Source: Nitrospirota bacterium (GTDB lineage Bacteria; Nitrospirota; UBA9217). From it: 5,720 nucleotides of DNA. Shown piece by piece: positions 1 to 5,197 of this stretch. Position 1 is the first letter of the stretch; each line of letters starts with the position of its first letter. A model generated the notes under the pieces. That model was not told the DNA's origin. It saw only the letters and a program-made list of their open reading frames with translations, and made no database searches. The stretch is taken from the NCBI GenBank assembly GCA_021788515.1, contig JAJYKN010000113.1:1-5720 (forward strand). Direction: 5' to 3'. Both the position numbers and the translations under genes were made by a program.

Positions 1-357
1 CCCGGCGATCTGGTGTTTACCGTCCTGGGAGGGAAGATAACGCCCGAGACCATCGGCGGCGTCATCTTCCCCGGATTAAATTTTCTCGCCTATGCATTGG
101 TTCCCTTTTTCGACAGAGCGAAGGAGCCGCAGCATTACATGGAAAACCCGCTCCAAAGGCCCTTCATGACCTCGCTCGGCATCGGGGCGATTGTTTTCCT
201 TTGCATGATGGCTGTTGCCGGGTACATCGACGTGCTCCATATCACCCCGAGGGCAATGACGGTCTATGCACTCGCCGCGACAGCTGCGGCCTGGAGCGTC
301 AGCTATGCGCTGCTGCGCTGGTACAACGGAAAGAGAGGCAATAATGCCAAAGCTTGA
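1..357 (+). CDS. Cytochrome b, C-terminal part (cytochrome bc complex), 5'-truncated by the window edge
   Basis: Reading frame 1 is open from the first base, so only the last 118 residues of the gene are present. The stretch ALVPFFDRAKEP followed by NPLQRPFMT matches the C-terminal domain of cytochrome b / b6f subunit IV (PFxDR, then a basic-proline segment before the next helix). Three hydrophobic segments can be seen, at about residues 18-35, 55-80 and 85-106 of the visible part. The family transfers electrons from quinol to c-type cytochromes in the cytoplasmic membrane. The haem b ligands and the quinol-site PEWY-type motif would lie upstream and cannot be checked. The gene overlaps the start of a multihaem cytochrome c gene by 14 bases, so the two are probably co-translated parts of one quinol:cytochrome c oxidoreductase. 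No Rieske protein is in view. An internal GTG at 13 is not the true start. Confidence 0.85.
   Translation, partial: PGDLVFTVLGGKITPETIGGVIFPGLNFLAYALVPFFDRAKEPQHYMENPLQRPFMTSLGIGAIVFLCMMAVAGYIDVLHITPRAMTVYALAATAAAWSVSYALLRWYNGKRGNNAKA
332..338 (+). promoter_or_regulatory. Ribosome binding site of the pentahaem cytochrome gene
   Basis: AGAGAGG lies five bases before the ATG at 344, inside the end of the cytochrome b gene. It decides the start at 344 over the longer in-frame extension from 266, whose extra residues carry no signal peptide and only shadow the cytochrome b reading frame. Confidence 0.7.
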
Positions 358-1099
358 TCGCGTCATTCTTAGCGCCGTGCTCTTGTGCGGCGCGTTCACT
401 CTCCCCCTGTCGTCGCATGCCGCCGACGTCAGGAAATCGGGTAATTCCTGCGTCCATTGCCATTCCCGGCTTCCGAACAGCAGTTTTGTCGGAGCAAAAT
501 CCCACAGCTGGACAGGTTCGATCCACGAGAAACACGCGGTTACCTGCGACAAGTGCCATGGAGGCAATTCTGGCGCACCTGAACAGAAAGAGGCGCATGC
601 AGGAGTGCTTGGCTCGGCCGATCCTCAAAGTACGGTCTACTACAAAAACATCCCGGCAACATGCGGCAAATGCCACGGGGCCGAGTTCTATAAATTCACC
701 CAGAGCCGGCATTATAAGATCCTGGAATCAGCGGGGAAGGGACCTGAATGTGTGACCTGCCATGGCTCCATGGTCACGAGCGTGCTGACGCCCGACACCA
801 TAGCCGCCGTATGCGTGCAGTGCCATAACGAGAGGATGGGCACCTTCCCCTATGTTCCGCAAAAAGCGAAGGCGGTATTGCTTCTGCTGACGGAAAGCTC
901 GGCCCTTCTTGATGCGGAAGCGAAGCTGCATCATCCTGCCGAAGGCACCGAACAGGCCCGCGCTTTGAGCGATGCCCGCTCGTCCCTGCACTCCGCCAGG
1001 CTGGATTGGCATAAGTTTGATCTCGACACGATTATCGCTGATTTGCAGGATGTGTATGATTCTCTGAAGAAGCTGTCGCCGGAGAGCCAGCATCGCTGA
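344..1099 (+). CDS. Exported pentahaem c-type cytochrome, partner of the cytochrome b
   Basis: The 251-residue product starts with a signal peptide: a basic MPKLDR, a hydrophobic stretch to about residue 22, and a likely cleavage after SHA near residue 26. Five CxxCH haem c sites follow at residues 36-40 (CVHCH), 68-72 (CDKCH), 107-111 (CGKCH), 136-140 (CVTCH) and 157-161 (CVQCH). His54, His61, His64, His85 and His123 are candidate distal axial ligands, suggesting bis-His low-spin haems. Residues 170-251 have no haem site and look helical, with His196-His197 and a DWHKFD segment (221-226); similar helical tails with a WH motif occur in multihaem cytochromes. The 14-base overlap with the cytochrome b gene argues that it is the periplasmic electron acceptor of that complex, in place of cytochrome c1 or f. 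Its redox partner and exact family name cannot be read from sequence alone. Confidence 0.9.
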   Translation: MPKLDRVILSAVLLCGAFTLPLSSHAADVRKSGNSCVHCHSRLPNSSFVGAKSHSWTGSIHEKHAVTCDKCHGGNSGAPEQKEAHAGVLGSADPQSTVYYKNIPATCGKCHGAEFYKFTQSRHYKILESAGKGPECVTCHGSMVTSVLTPDTIAAVCVQCHNERMGTFPYVPQKAKAVLLLLTESSALLDAEAKLHHPAEGTEQARALSDARSSLHSARLDWHKFDLDTIIADLQDVYDSLKKLSPESQHR

Positions 1100-1106
1100 A
1101 CTCCGG
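1079..1106 (+). other. Hairpin across the stop codon of the pentahaem cytochrome gene
   Basis: CCGGAG (1079-1084) pairs with CTCCGG (1101-1106). An inner CAGC (1088-1091) pairs with GCTG (1095-1098) around a three-base loop, and the TGA stop at 1097-1099 lies in the structure. No T-run follows directly; the nearest is about 30 bases downstream near 1138. It could be a weak terminator or a 3'-end stabiliser for the cytochrome mRNA, but this is not established. Confidence 0.35.
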
Positions 1107-1250
1107 GAGAGAAGCGTCACGTTCATTGAAACCATCATTTTTCGCTACCCGACATCGTGCTGCCGACGGCCGCCCGCTCTGCTCCGTGGACGAGAGACCT
1201 GTACGTTCCTGTTTATTCGTTCCTTGTCCTTCGTCTGTCCTCCATTTCCG

Positions 1251-1259
1251 TGGTAAAAT
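1251..1259 (+). promoter_or_regulatory. Extended -10 promoter element for the FAD dehydrogenase gene
   Basis: TGG directly precedes TAAAAT (1254-1259), which fits the TGn-TATAAT extended -10 pattern with one mismatch in the hexamer. No -35 with normal spacing is evident: TTGTCC at 1224-1229 is too far away, at 24 bases. A start about seven bases downstream would fall at or next to the ATG at 1266, giving a leaderless or nearly leaderless mRNA. This agrees with the lack of a Shine-Dalgarno sequence there. Confidence 0.4.
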
Positions 1260-1265
1260 AAAACC

Positions 1266-2645
1266 ATGCCTTCCTCCTACGACGTTATTATCATCGGCAC
1301 CGGTCCGGCGGGCATCTTCGCGGCGCTGGAACTCGTCAAAAAAAACCACCTCAAAATCCTGATGATCGAGAAGGGCAGCGACCTTGAGCGCCGCGCCTGT
1401 CCCATGATCGATTCATCCATTCCCTGCGTTCAGTGCGGTCTCTGCAGCATCCTCTGCGGCTGGGGCGGCGCAGGCGCCTACAGCGACGGCAAGTTGACGC
1501 TCACCTCTGATTTCGGCGGTTGGCTCAAAGACTATCTCTCGCCGGAAGACCTTGCTTCCTCGATAACCTATGTCGATTCTCTCTACCTGTCTTTCGGCGC
1601 CGGAGGCGATGTGCATGGCGGGGATACCGAAGCTTTTTCCCGTCTCAGGAAAAAAGCGGCAGGCTACAATCTTGAACTGATCCCTGCCAGAATCAGGCAC
1701 ATCGGCACGGAAATGTGCAGAGAGGTTTTGAAGAAGTTGAAGAACGAACTGAACCTGAAGGTCGATTTTATCTTCGACACGGCGGTGGCCAAGATCAACG
1801 TCAACCAGGGCTCGGTCTCCGGCGTCACCCTGCAGGGAGGCCGTACAATCGGGGCCGGCTCCGTGATTGTCGCAGCAGGCAGGGAAGGGTCGTCCTGGCT
1901 TTCCGGGGAGGCGAAGCGGCTCGGTCTTGCGGTCCAGAAAAACCCTGTTGATATCGGCGTTCGCGTCGAACTCCCTGCCAAGATCATGAAAGACATAACC
2001 GACGTTGCCTATGAGGGCAAGTTTATTTATTACACCAAGCGGTTCCGCGACCGCGTCCGGACCTTTTGCATGAATCCATACGGCGAAGTCGTGAAAGAAT
2101 ACACTGAAGGCATATTCAGCGCAAACGGCCACAGCTATAAAAACAGGAAGACCGAGAACACCAACTTTGCGCTCCTCGTGAGCACGGACTTTACCGAACC
2201 GTTCGACGATCCCATCTCCTACGGCAGGTACATCGCCGGTCTTGCGAACCTGATCGGAGGCGGCGTGATCGTCCAGCGGCTGGGAGACCTCAAAATGGGC
2301 AGACGGTCCACGCCGGAGCGCATTCAAGAGGGCTCTGTGCGGCCCACGCTGGAGGACGCCACACCGGGGGACTTGAGTTTTGTCTTGCCGTACCGGCATC
2401 TTCATAATATTACGGAAATGCTCGAAGCGCTCGATAATGTCGCGCCTAGCGCGAATGCGGGCGATACCCTCCTGTACGGCGTGGAGGTAAAATTCTACTC
2501 CATGAAGCTGAAGCTGACGCCAAGTCTCGAGACGGAAGTGAAAAATCTATTTGCCGTTGGCGACGGGGCAGGGGTGACGCGAGGACTGATTCAGGCATCT
2601 ATTTCGGGAGTAGTGGCGGCCAGGGAAGCGCTGAAAAGGGTATAA
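1266..2645 (+). CDS. Uncharacterised FAD-dependent dehydrogenase (COG2509-like) with a four-cysteine cluster
   Basis: This 459-residue protein starts with a beta-strand and the dinucleotide-binding motif GTGPAG (residues 11-16), ending in an acidic residue at Glu35 (LMIEKG). A Cys-rich loop follows (Cys45, then Cys54, 57, 60 and 64), running into GWGGAGAYSDGKL (65-77). It also has a VRTFCMNPYGEVV segment in the middle and the C-terminal FAD signature FAVGDGAGVTRGLIQAS (about 429-445). This order is typical of the COG2509 'uncharacterised FAD-dependent dehydrogenase' family, whose substrate is unknown to me. The length looks complete. The spacing Cys-x2-Cys-x2-Cys-x3-Cys equals a [4Fe-4S] ferredoxin motif, so a cluster next to the flavin is possible. 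The gene stands alone between a promoter-like element and an intrinsic terminator. The start at 1266 is chosen because the Rossmann strand begins five residues later; it has no clear ribosome binding site. Confidence 0.88.
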   Translation: MPSSYDVIIIGTGPAGIFAALELVKKNHLKILMIEKGSDLERRACPMIDSSIPCVQCGLCSILCGWGGAGAYSDGKLTLTSDFGGWLKDYLSPEDLASSITYVDSLYLSFGAGGDVHGGDTEAFSRLRKKAAGYNLELIPARIRHIGTEMCREVLKKLKNELNLKVDFIFDTAVAKINVNQGSVSGVTLQGGRTIGAGSVIVAAGREGSSWLSGEAKRLGLAVQKNPVDIGVRVELPAKIMKDITDVAYEGKFIYYTKRFRDRVRTFCMNPYGEVVKEYTEGIFSANGHSYKNRKTENTNFALLVSTDFTEPFDDPISYGRYIAGLANLIGGGVIVQRLGDLKMGRRSTPERIQEGSVRPTLEDATPGDLSFVLPYRHLHNITEMLEALDNVAPSANAGDTLLYGVEVKFYSMKLKLTPSLETEVKNLFAVGDGAGVTRGLIQASISGVVAAREALKRV

Positions 2646-2660
2646 AGAGTAGGGAAAAGA

Positions 2661-2678
2661 CGCGAAATCATTTGCGCG
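2661..2678 (+). other. Small hairpin just before the terminator
   Basis: CGCG-AAA (2661-2667) pairs with TTT-G-CGCG (2671-2678), with a TCA loop and one bulged G. It sits immediately 5' of the terminator stem and may form a tandem structure at the 3' end of the FAD dehydrogenase mRNA. Confidence 0.35.
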
Positions 2679-2709
2679 AAAGGGAGGCGGGGCGCTGCCC
2701 TCCCTTTTT
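2679..2709 (+). terminator. Intrinsic terminator of the FAD dehydrogenase gene
   Basis: AAAGGGAGG (2679-2687) pairs perfectly with CCTCCCTTT (2699-2707) around an 11-base loop, and the T-run extends through 2709. It lies about 34 bases after the stop codon. The A-tract on the 5' side would also give a short T-run on the opposite strand, so weak bidirectional action is possible. Confidence 0.82.
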
Positions 2710-2743
2710 CAGCTTCCCCAAGTATCGAGTATTATTGAACAGT

Positions 2744-2752
2744 TGTGATAAT
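2744..2752 (+). promoter_or_regulatory. Possible second, upstream extended -10 element
   Basis: TGT followed by GATAAT (2747-2752) fits an extended -10 with one mismatch, but no good -35 is seen about 17 bases upstream. If active, it would place the two hairpins at 2786-2812 in a long leader of the Rrf2 operon. This is weak evidence. Confidence 0.25.
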
Positions 2753-2785
2753 CTTTGTTTGTGAATCCCGCGGCTTGCAAACCCA

Positions 2786-2812
2786 CCGGCTCTTGCCGGA
2801 GGGGACTCCCCT
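2786..2812 (+). other. Two adjacent GC-rich hairpins in the gap before the Rrf2 operon
   Basis: CCGGC (2786-2790) pairs with GCCGG (2795-2799) over a TCTT loop. Right after it, AGGGG (2800-2804) pairs with CCCCT (2808-2812) over an ACT loop. There is no T-run, so they are not ordinary terminators. They lie upstream of the main promoter at 2842-2870 and would be transcribed only from an upstream promoter or from the other strand. I do not recognise a known riboswitch core here. Confidence 0.4.
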
Positions 2813-2839
2813 GGTAAATGAGTAGAGGGGGAAATTTAT

Positions 2840-2860
2840 ACTTGACAGATTTGGTCAAGT
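2840..2860 (+). promoter_or_regulatory. Inverted-repeat operator, likely for the Rrf2/IscR-like regulator
   Basis: ACTTGAC (2840-2846) and GTCAAGT (2854-2860) are perfect reverse complements separated by seven bases. The repeat covers the -35 hexamer of the promoter that drives the adjacent Rrf2 gene. A dimeric winged-helix repressor bound here would block RNA polymerase, and autorepression is common for IscR-type Rrf2 proteins. Assigning this site to this regulator is inference. Confidence 0.65.
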
Positions 2861-2870
2861 TTGTTATCGT
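2842..2870 (+). promoter_or_regulatory. Sigma70-type promoter of the Rrf2-iscS-iscU-tusA operon
   Basis: A perfect -35 TTGACA (2842-2847) is followed after 17 bases by TATCGT (2865-2870), a 4/6 match to the -10 with the TGT of an extended -10 directly before it. The start of transcription would be near 2877, giving a leader of about 63 bases. That leader holds a small hairpin, CAGGA (2886-2890) with TCCTG (2900-2904). A direct repeat of GTTATC overlaps the -10 (2863-2874). Confidence 0.7.
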
Positions 2871-2939
2871 TATCGTAGCAGCGGGCAGGATGTAAATTGT
2901 CCTGTTTCTAATCGTTGCCAAAGGGGTTAGAAAAAATCC

Positions 2940-3419
2940 ATGAAGTTGTCCACCAAAGGAAAATACGGAGTGCGGGCCGTGTTTGAAATCGCCCGGCATT
3001 ACGGAAAAGGGCCGATCACGATCAAGGAGATCGCCGATCGCCAGGGCATTTCCTTTTCCTACCTCGAACAGATCCTGCACAAGCTGGGGAAAGCCGGCGT
3101 GATCGACAGCGTCCGCGGCCCGGCGGGCGGGTACCTGCTGGCGCGAAAGCCCGCAGAACTAACCATCGGAGATATCGTACGGACCCTGGAAGGACCGATC
3201 GCGCTGTCCCACTGTTTGGAGCCCGGCGATTCCGGTGACTGCAACCAGGCTGATGATTGTGTTGCGCGGATGGTTTGGGCCAAAGTGGGGGCCAAGATAG
3301 AAGAAGCCCTCGACAGCATCAGTTTTAACGATCTTTTGCATCAACAGCCTGAGCAGAAGGCGCCGGTCCTGCTCAGGCCCAGGAAGAATGCGACCTTGTC
3401 AGGAAAGGGGGCTTGTTAA
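2940..3419 (+). CDS. iscR: Rrf2-family transcriptional regulator, IscR-like, with putative Fe-S ligands
   Basis: The 159-residue protein begins MKLSTKGKYGVRA, the standard N terminus of Rrf2 proteins, which fixes the start. The ribosome binding site AAGGGG (2921-2926) is unusually far away, at 13 bases. The winged helix-turn-helix spans about residues 10-70: ITIKEIADRQGIS, then SYLEQILHKLGKAGVIDSVRG and the GGYLLAR wing. The sensor region has Cys92, Cys101 and Cys107 (Cys-x8-Cys-x5-Cys). E. coli IscR uses Cys92, 98 and 104, so the number and last spacing match while the first gap is longer; an oxygen- or NO-sensitive Fe-S cluster is likely. The tail after about residue 134 is basic and ends in another cysteine, Cys159. 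The stop codon abuts the ATG of the iscS-like gene, which points to a regulator of Fe-S assembly, probably self-repressing through the 2840-2860 palindrome. A cysteine-metabolism or NO-sensing Rrf2 role is the alternative. Confidence 0.88.
   Translation: MKLSTKGKYGVRAVFEIARHYGKGPITIKEIADRQGISFSYLEQILHKLGKAGVIDSVRGPAGGYLLARKPAELTIGDIVRTLEGPIALSHCLEPGDSGDCNQADDCVARMVWAKVGAKIEEALDSISFNDLLHQQPEQKAPVLLRPRKNATLSGKGAC
3401..3411 (+). promoter_or_regulatory. Ribosome binding site of the iscS-like gene, inside the regulator gene
   Basis: AGGAAAGGGGG ends eight bases before the ATG at 3420. The regulator's TAA (3417-3419) directly touches this ATG, so translation of the two genes is probably coupled. 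Confidence 0.7.
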
Positions 3420-4610
3420 ATGAGAACAGTTTATCTTGATCATGCTGCAACAACACCGGTCCATCCGAAAGTGCTGGAAGCCATGCTGCCGTATTTTTCC
3501 GGCACGTTCGGTAATCCTTCGAATTTGCATGATATCGGCAGAGAGGCCAAGAATGCCGTCGAGGAGGCACGGGCAAAGACCGCAGCGCTCGTCGGGGCCA
3601 CGCCGGGGGAGATCTATTTTACATCGAGCGGCGCTGAATCCAACAATTTTGCCTTGAAGGGCCTTGCCCAGGCGAACAGCCAGAAGGGCAAGCATATCAT
3701 CGTATCGCAGATAGAACATTTCTCCATTCTCCATCCCGCGAAGACGCTCGAAAAATCCGGCTTCACGGTCACCTATCTTCCGACGGACAAGGAAGGGCTG
3801 GTGAATCCCGACGATGTTGCCAAAGCGATCACCAAGGACACGATCCTGGTGTCGATCATGCATGCAAACAACGAGATCGGCACGATCGAGCCGATCGAAG
3901 CGATATCGAAGATTACGAGGGAAAAGGGGATCCTCTTCCACACTGACGCGGTTGCAACGACCGGGTGGATCCCGGTCAATGTCGGGACCCTCGGCGTGGA
4001 TGCGCTTTCTTTCTCGGGACATCAGTTCTACGGACCCAAGGGCGCAGCCGCCCTCTTCGTGCGCAAGGGCGTCCGGATCAAGCCGCAGATCGAAGGCGGC
4101 ATCCAGGAAGACGGCAGGCGCGCGGGCACGGAAAACGTCCCTGCGCTCGTGGGGCTCGGCAAGGCGGCTGAACTTGCCGCTGCCGAGGTCGGCAACCGTA
4201 TGAAGTACACCTCGCAGCTGCGGGATAAGCTGCAAAAAGGGCTCCAGGACCGCATTGAAGACATGGTCATCAACGGACATCCCGTGAGCAGGCTGCCGCA
4301 CAATCTCAATGTTTCCTTCTGGTATGTGGAAGGGGAATCCATGCTCCTCTTCCTTAATATGGAAGGGATCTCCGTGTCGAGCGGCTCGGCGTGCACATCC
4401 CGGTCTCTCAAGTCCTCGCACGTCCTTACGTGTATCGGGACGGATGCCGCAGTAGCGAACGGAACACTGCTCATGACGCTTGGGATGGGCAACAGCGCCG
4501 AGGATATCGACTATGTGATCGAGAAATTGCCGCCAATTGTCCAACGATTGCGGGAGATGTCCCCGCTCTATGAAGATATGATGAAGAAGAAAAAAGCCGC
4601 GGCGCGATAA
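3420..4610 (+). CDS. iscS: NifS/IscS-like protein lacking the PLP lysine (probable non-desulfurase IscS)
   Basis: The 396-residue, full-length class V aminotransferase-fold protein has clear NifS/IscS landmarks: YLDHAATTP at the N terminus, FGNPSNLH (30-37), His100, HANNEIG (148-154), Asp176, RRAGTEN (233-239) and the long active-site loop SSGSACTS with Cys325. That loop type belongs to the group I desulfurases that hand sulfur to IscU. However, the PLP-binding lysine of the S-x-HK motif is glutamine ([12 protein letters not shown], Gln202, codon CAG at 4023-4025). The Thr before Glu in the SGxTE motif is Ala72, the Gln of DAxQ is Ala179, and the Arg of the SxRxSLGR signature is Leu351, followed by Met356 for the second Arg. 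Normal cysteine desulfurase chemistry therefore looks impossible, although the frame is intact. It probably binds IscU as a platform or cluster ligand, like the A. fulgidus IscS that also lacks the lysine. Its tail is basic (KKKKAAAR). Confidence 0.9.
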   Translation: MRTVYLDHAATTPVHPKVLEAMLPYFSGTFGNPSNLHDIGREAKNAVEEARAKTAALVGATPGEIYFTSSGAESNNFALKGLAQANSQKGKHIIVSQIEHFSILHPAKTLEKSGFTVTYLPTDKEGLVNPDDVAKAITKDTILVSIMHANNEIGTIEPIEAISKITREKGILFHTDAVATTGWIPVNVGTLGVDALSFSGHQFYGPKGAAALFVRKGVRIKPQIEGGIQEDGRRAGTENVPALVGLGKAAELAAAEVGNRMKYTSQLRDKLQKGLQDRIEDMVINGHPVSRLPHNLNVSFWYVEGESMLLFLNMEGISVSSGSACTSRSLKSSHVLTCIGTDAAVANGTLLMTLGMGNSAEDIDYVIEKLPPIVQRLREMSPLYEDMMKKKKAAAR

Positions 4611-4672
4611 GCCTGACAGGCGAGGGAGCGCGCAGGAAGGTTGAAAACAATTAACCGTCTACGACGAATTTC

Positions 4673-4679
4673 AAGGAGG
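4673..4679 (+). promoter_or_regulatory. Strong ribosome binding site of iscU
   Basis: AAGGAGG lies five bases before the ATG at 4685 and only two before the ATG at 4682. This favours the second of the two consecutive start codons. Confidence 0.75.
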
Positions 4680-4684
4680 AAATG

Positions 4685-5113
4685 ATGGAACAGTACAGTT
4701 CAAAGGTGATGGACCATTTTGCTCATCCGCACAATGTGGGAGAGATCGAGAACGCTGACGGCGTCGGCACCGTGGGGAACCCCGTGTGCGGCGACGTGAT
4801 GCGCCTGTACATAAAAGTTGATAACAACGTTATTACGGACGCCAAATTCAAGACCTTCGGCTGCGGTGCGGCAATAGCCACAAGCAGCATGGTGACCGAC
4901 CTGGTGAAGGGCAAATCCATCGATGAGGCGCTCAAAATATCGAATGCCGCTGTGGCCGAGGCGCTTGGCGGACTGCCGAAAGTCAAGATGCACTGTTCAG
5001 TCCTCGCCGAGGAGGCGCTGAAGTCTGCTCTCGACGACTATTACAAGAAAAAAGGCGTAGCGTCGCCCGTGAAGATGCCCGCCGAGTCGGGCCACGAACA
5101 CGATATGGAGTGA
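4685..5113 (+). CDS. iscU: IscU/NifU N-terminal-type Fe-S cluster scaffold
   Basis: The 142-residue protein is a stand-alone IscU: YSSKVMDHFAHPHNVG at the N terminus, GNPVCGD (Cys35, Asp37), TFGCGAAIATSSM (Cys60) and KMHCSVLAEEAL (His103, Cys104). The three cysteines plus the conserved Asp and His are the known [2Fe-2S] assembly ligands, so the scaffold should be functional. The chaperone-recognition motif LPPVK of E. coli IscU reads LPKVK here (97-101). No hscA/hscB genes are in the window. After residue 122 there is a short variable tail ending GHEHDME. The gene lies 74 bases after the iscS-like gene on the same strand, so the pair probably works as an IscS-IscU complex even though the IscS partner lacks its PLP site. 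A start at 4682 would add one Met; 4685 is better spaced from the ribosome binding site. Confidence 0.93.
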   Translation: MEQYSSKVMDHFAHPHNVGEIENADGVGTVGNPVCGDVMRLYIKVDNNVITDAKFKTFGCGAAIATSSMVTDLVKGKSIDEALKISNAAVAEALGGLPKVKMHCSVLAEEALKSALDDYYKKKGVASPVKMPAESGHEHDME

Positions 5114-5118
5114 TCAAA

Positions 5119-5170
5119 TTTCAGGATGCGGATTTCGGATTGCGAAGAATGAAGAATAGTGATCCTGAAT
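5119..5170 (+). repeat. Degenerate GGAT/GAAT-type short repeat tract with an inverted repeat at its ends
   Basis: Between iscU and tusA, GGAT recurs with spacings of 6-7 bases (near 5124, 5131 and 5137), followed by GAAT copies at 5147, 5154 and 5167. TTCAGGAT (5120-5127) is the exact reverse complement of ATCCTGAA (5162-5169), so the tract could fold into an eight-base-pair stem with a 34-base loop. Low-complexity GGATTTC-like spacers occur in many environmental bacterial genomes. No gene is seen here. Confidence 0.45.
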
Positions 5171-5197
5171 CCCCATTGTGAAATAGAGAATTCCCTT

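Noticed and set aside
266..343. Upstream start for the pentahaem cytochrome gene
   Set aside because: The extra 26 residues lie inside cytochrome b, lack signal-peptide character, and would hide the clear signal peptide that begins at 344 behind a good ribosome binding site.
1413..2405. Long minus-strand open frame (330 codons) opposite the FAD dehydrogenase
   Set aside because: The + strand gene has a full set of FAD motifs over the same stretch; the antisense product has no domain-like pattern.
2761..2840. Known riboswitch or tRNA-like element in the gap before the Rrf2 gene
   Set aside because: The CGGCTTGCAAACC stretch and the hairpins were compared by eye with c-di-GMP, cobalamin and fluoride riboswitch cores and a tRNA T-arm; none fits.
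2709..3080. Minus-strand frame across the regulatory gap and the start of the Rrf2 gene
   Set aside because: It overlaps the terminator, operator and Rrf2 N terminus, and its product has no recognisable motif.
4023..4025. Gln202 as a single sequencing error (AAG read as CAG)
   Set aside because: Three other PLP or substrate contact positions are also changed, which a single miscall cannot explain; a check of the raw reads would still be sensible.
4038..4040. Lys207 (in GPKG) as a replacement PLP lysine
   Set aside because: This lysine is the ordinary GPKG lysine found five residues after the Schiff-base lysine in normal family members, so it is not a shifted substitute.
3399..4544. Long minus-strand open frame (381 codons) opposite the iscS-like gene
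   Set aside because: It mirrors the codon pattern of the clearly homologous + strand gene, is rich in Arg/Asp/His as antisense frames usually are, and resembles no family.
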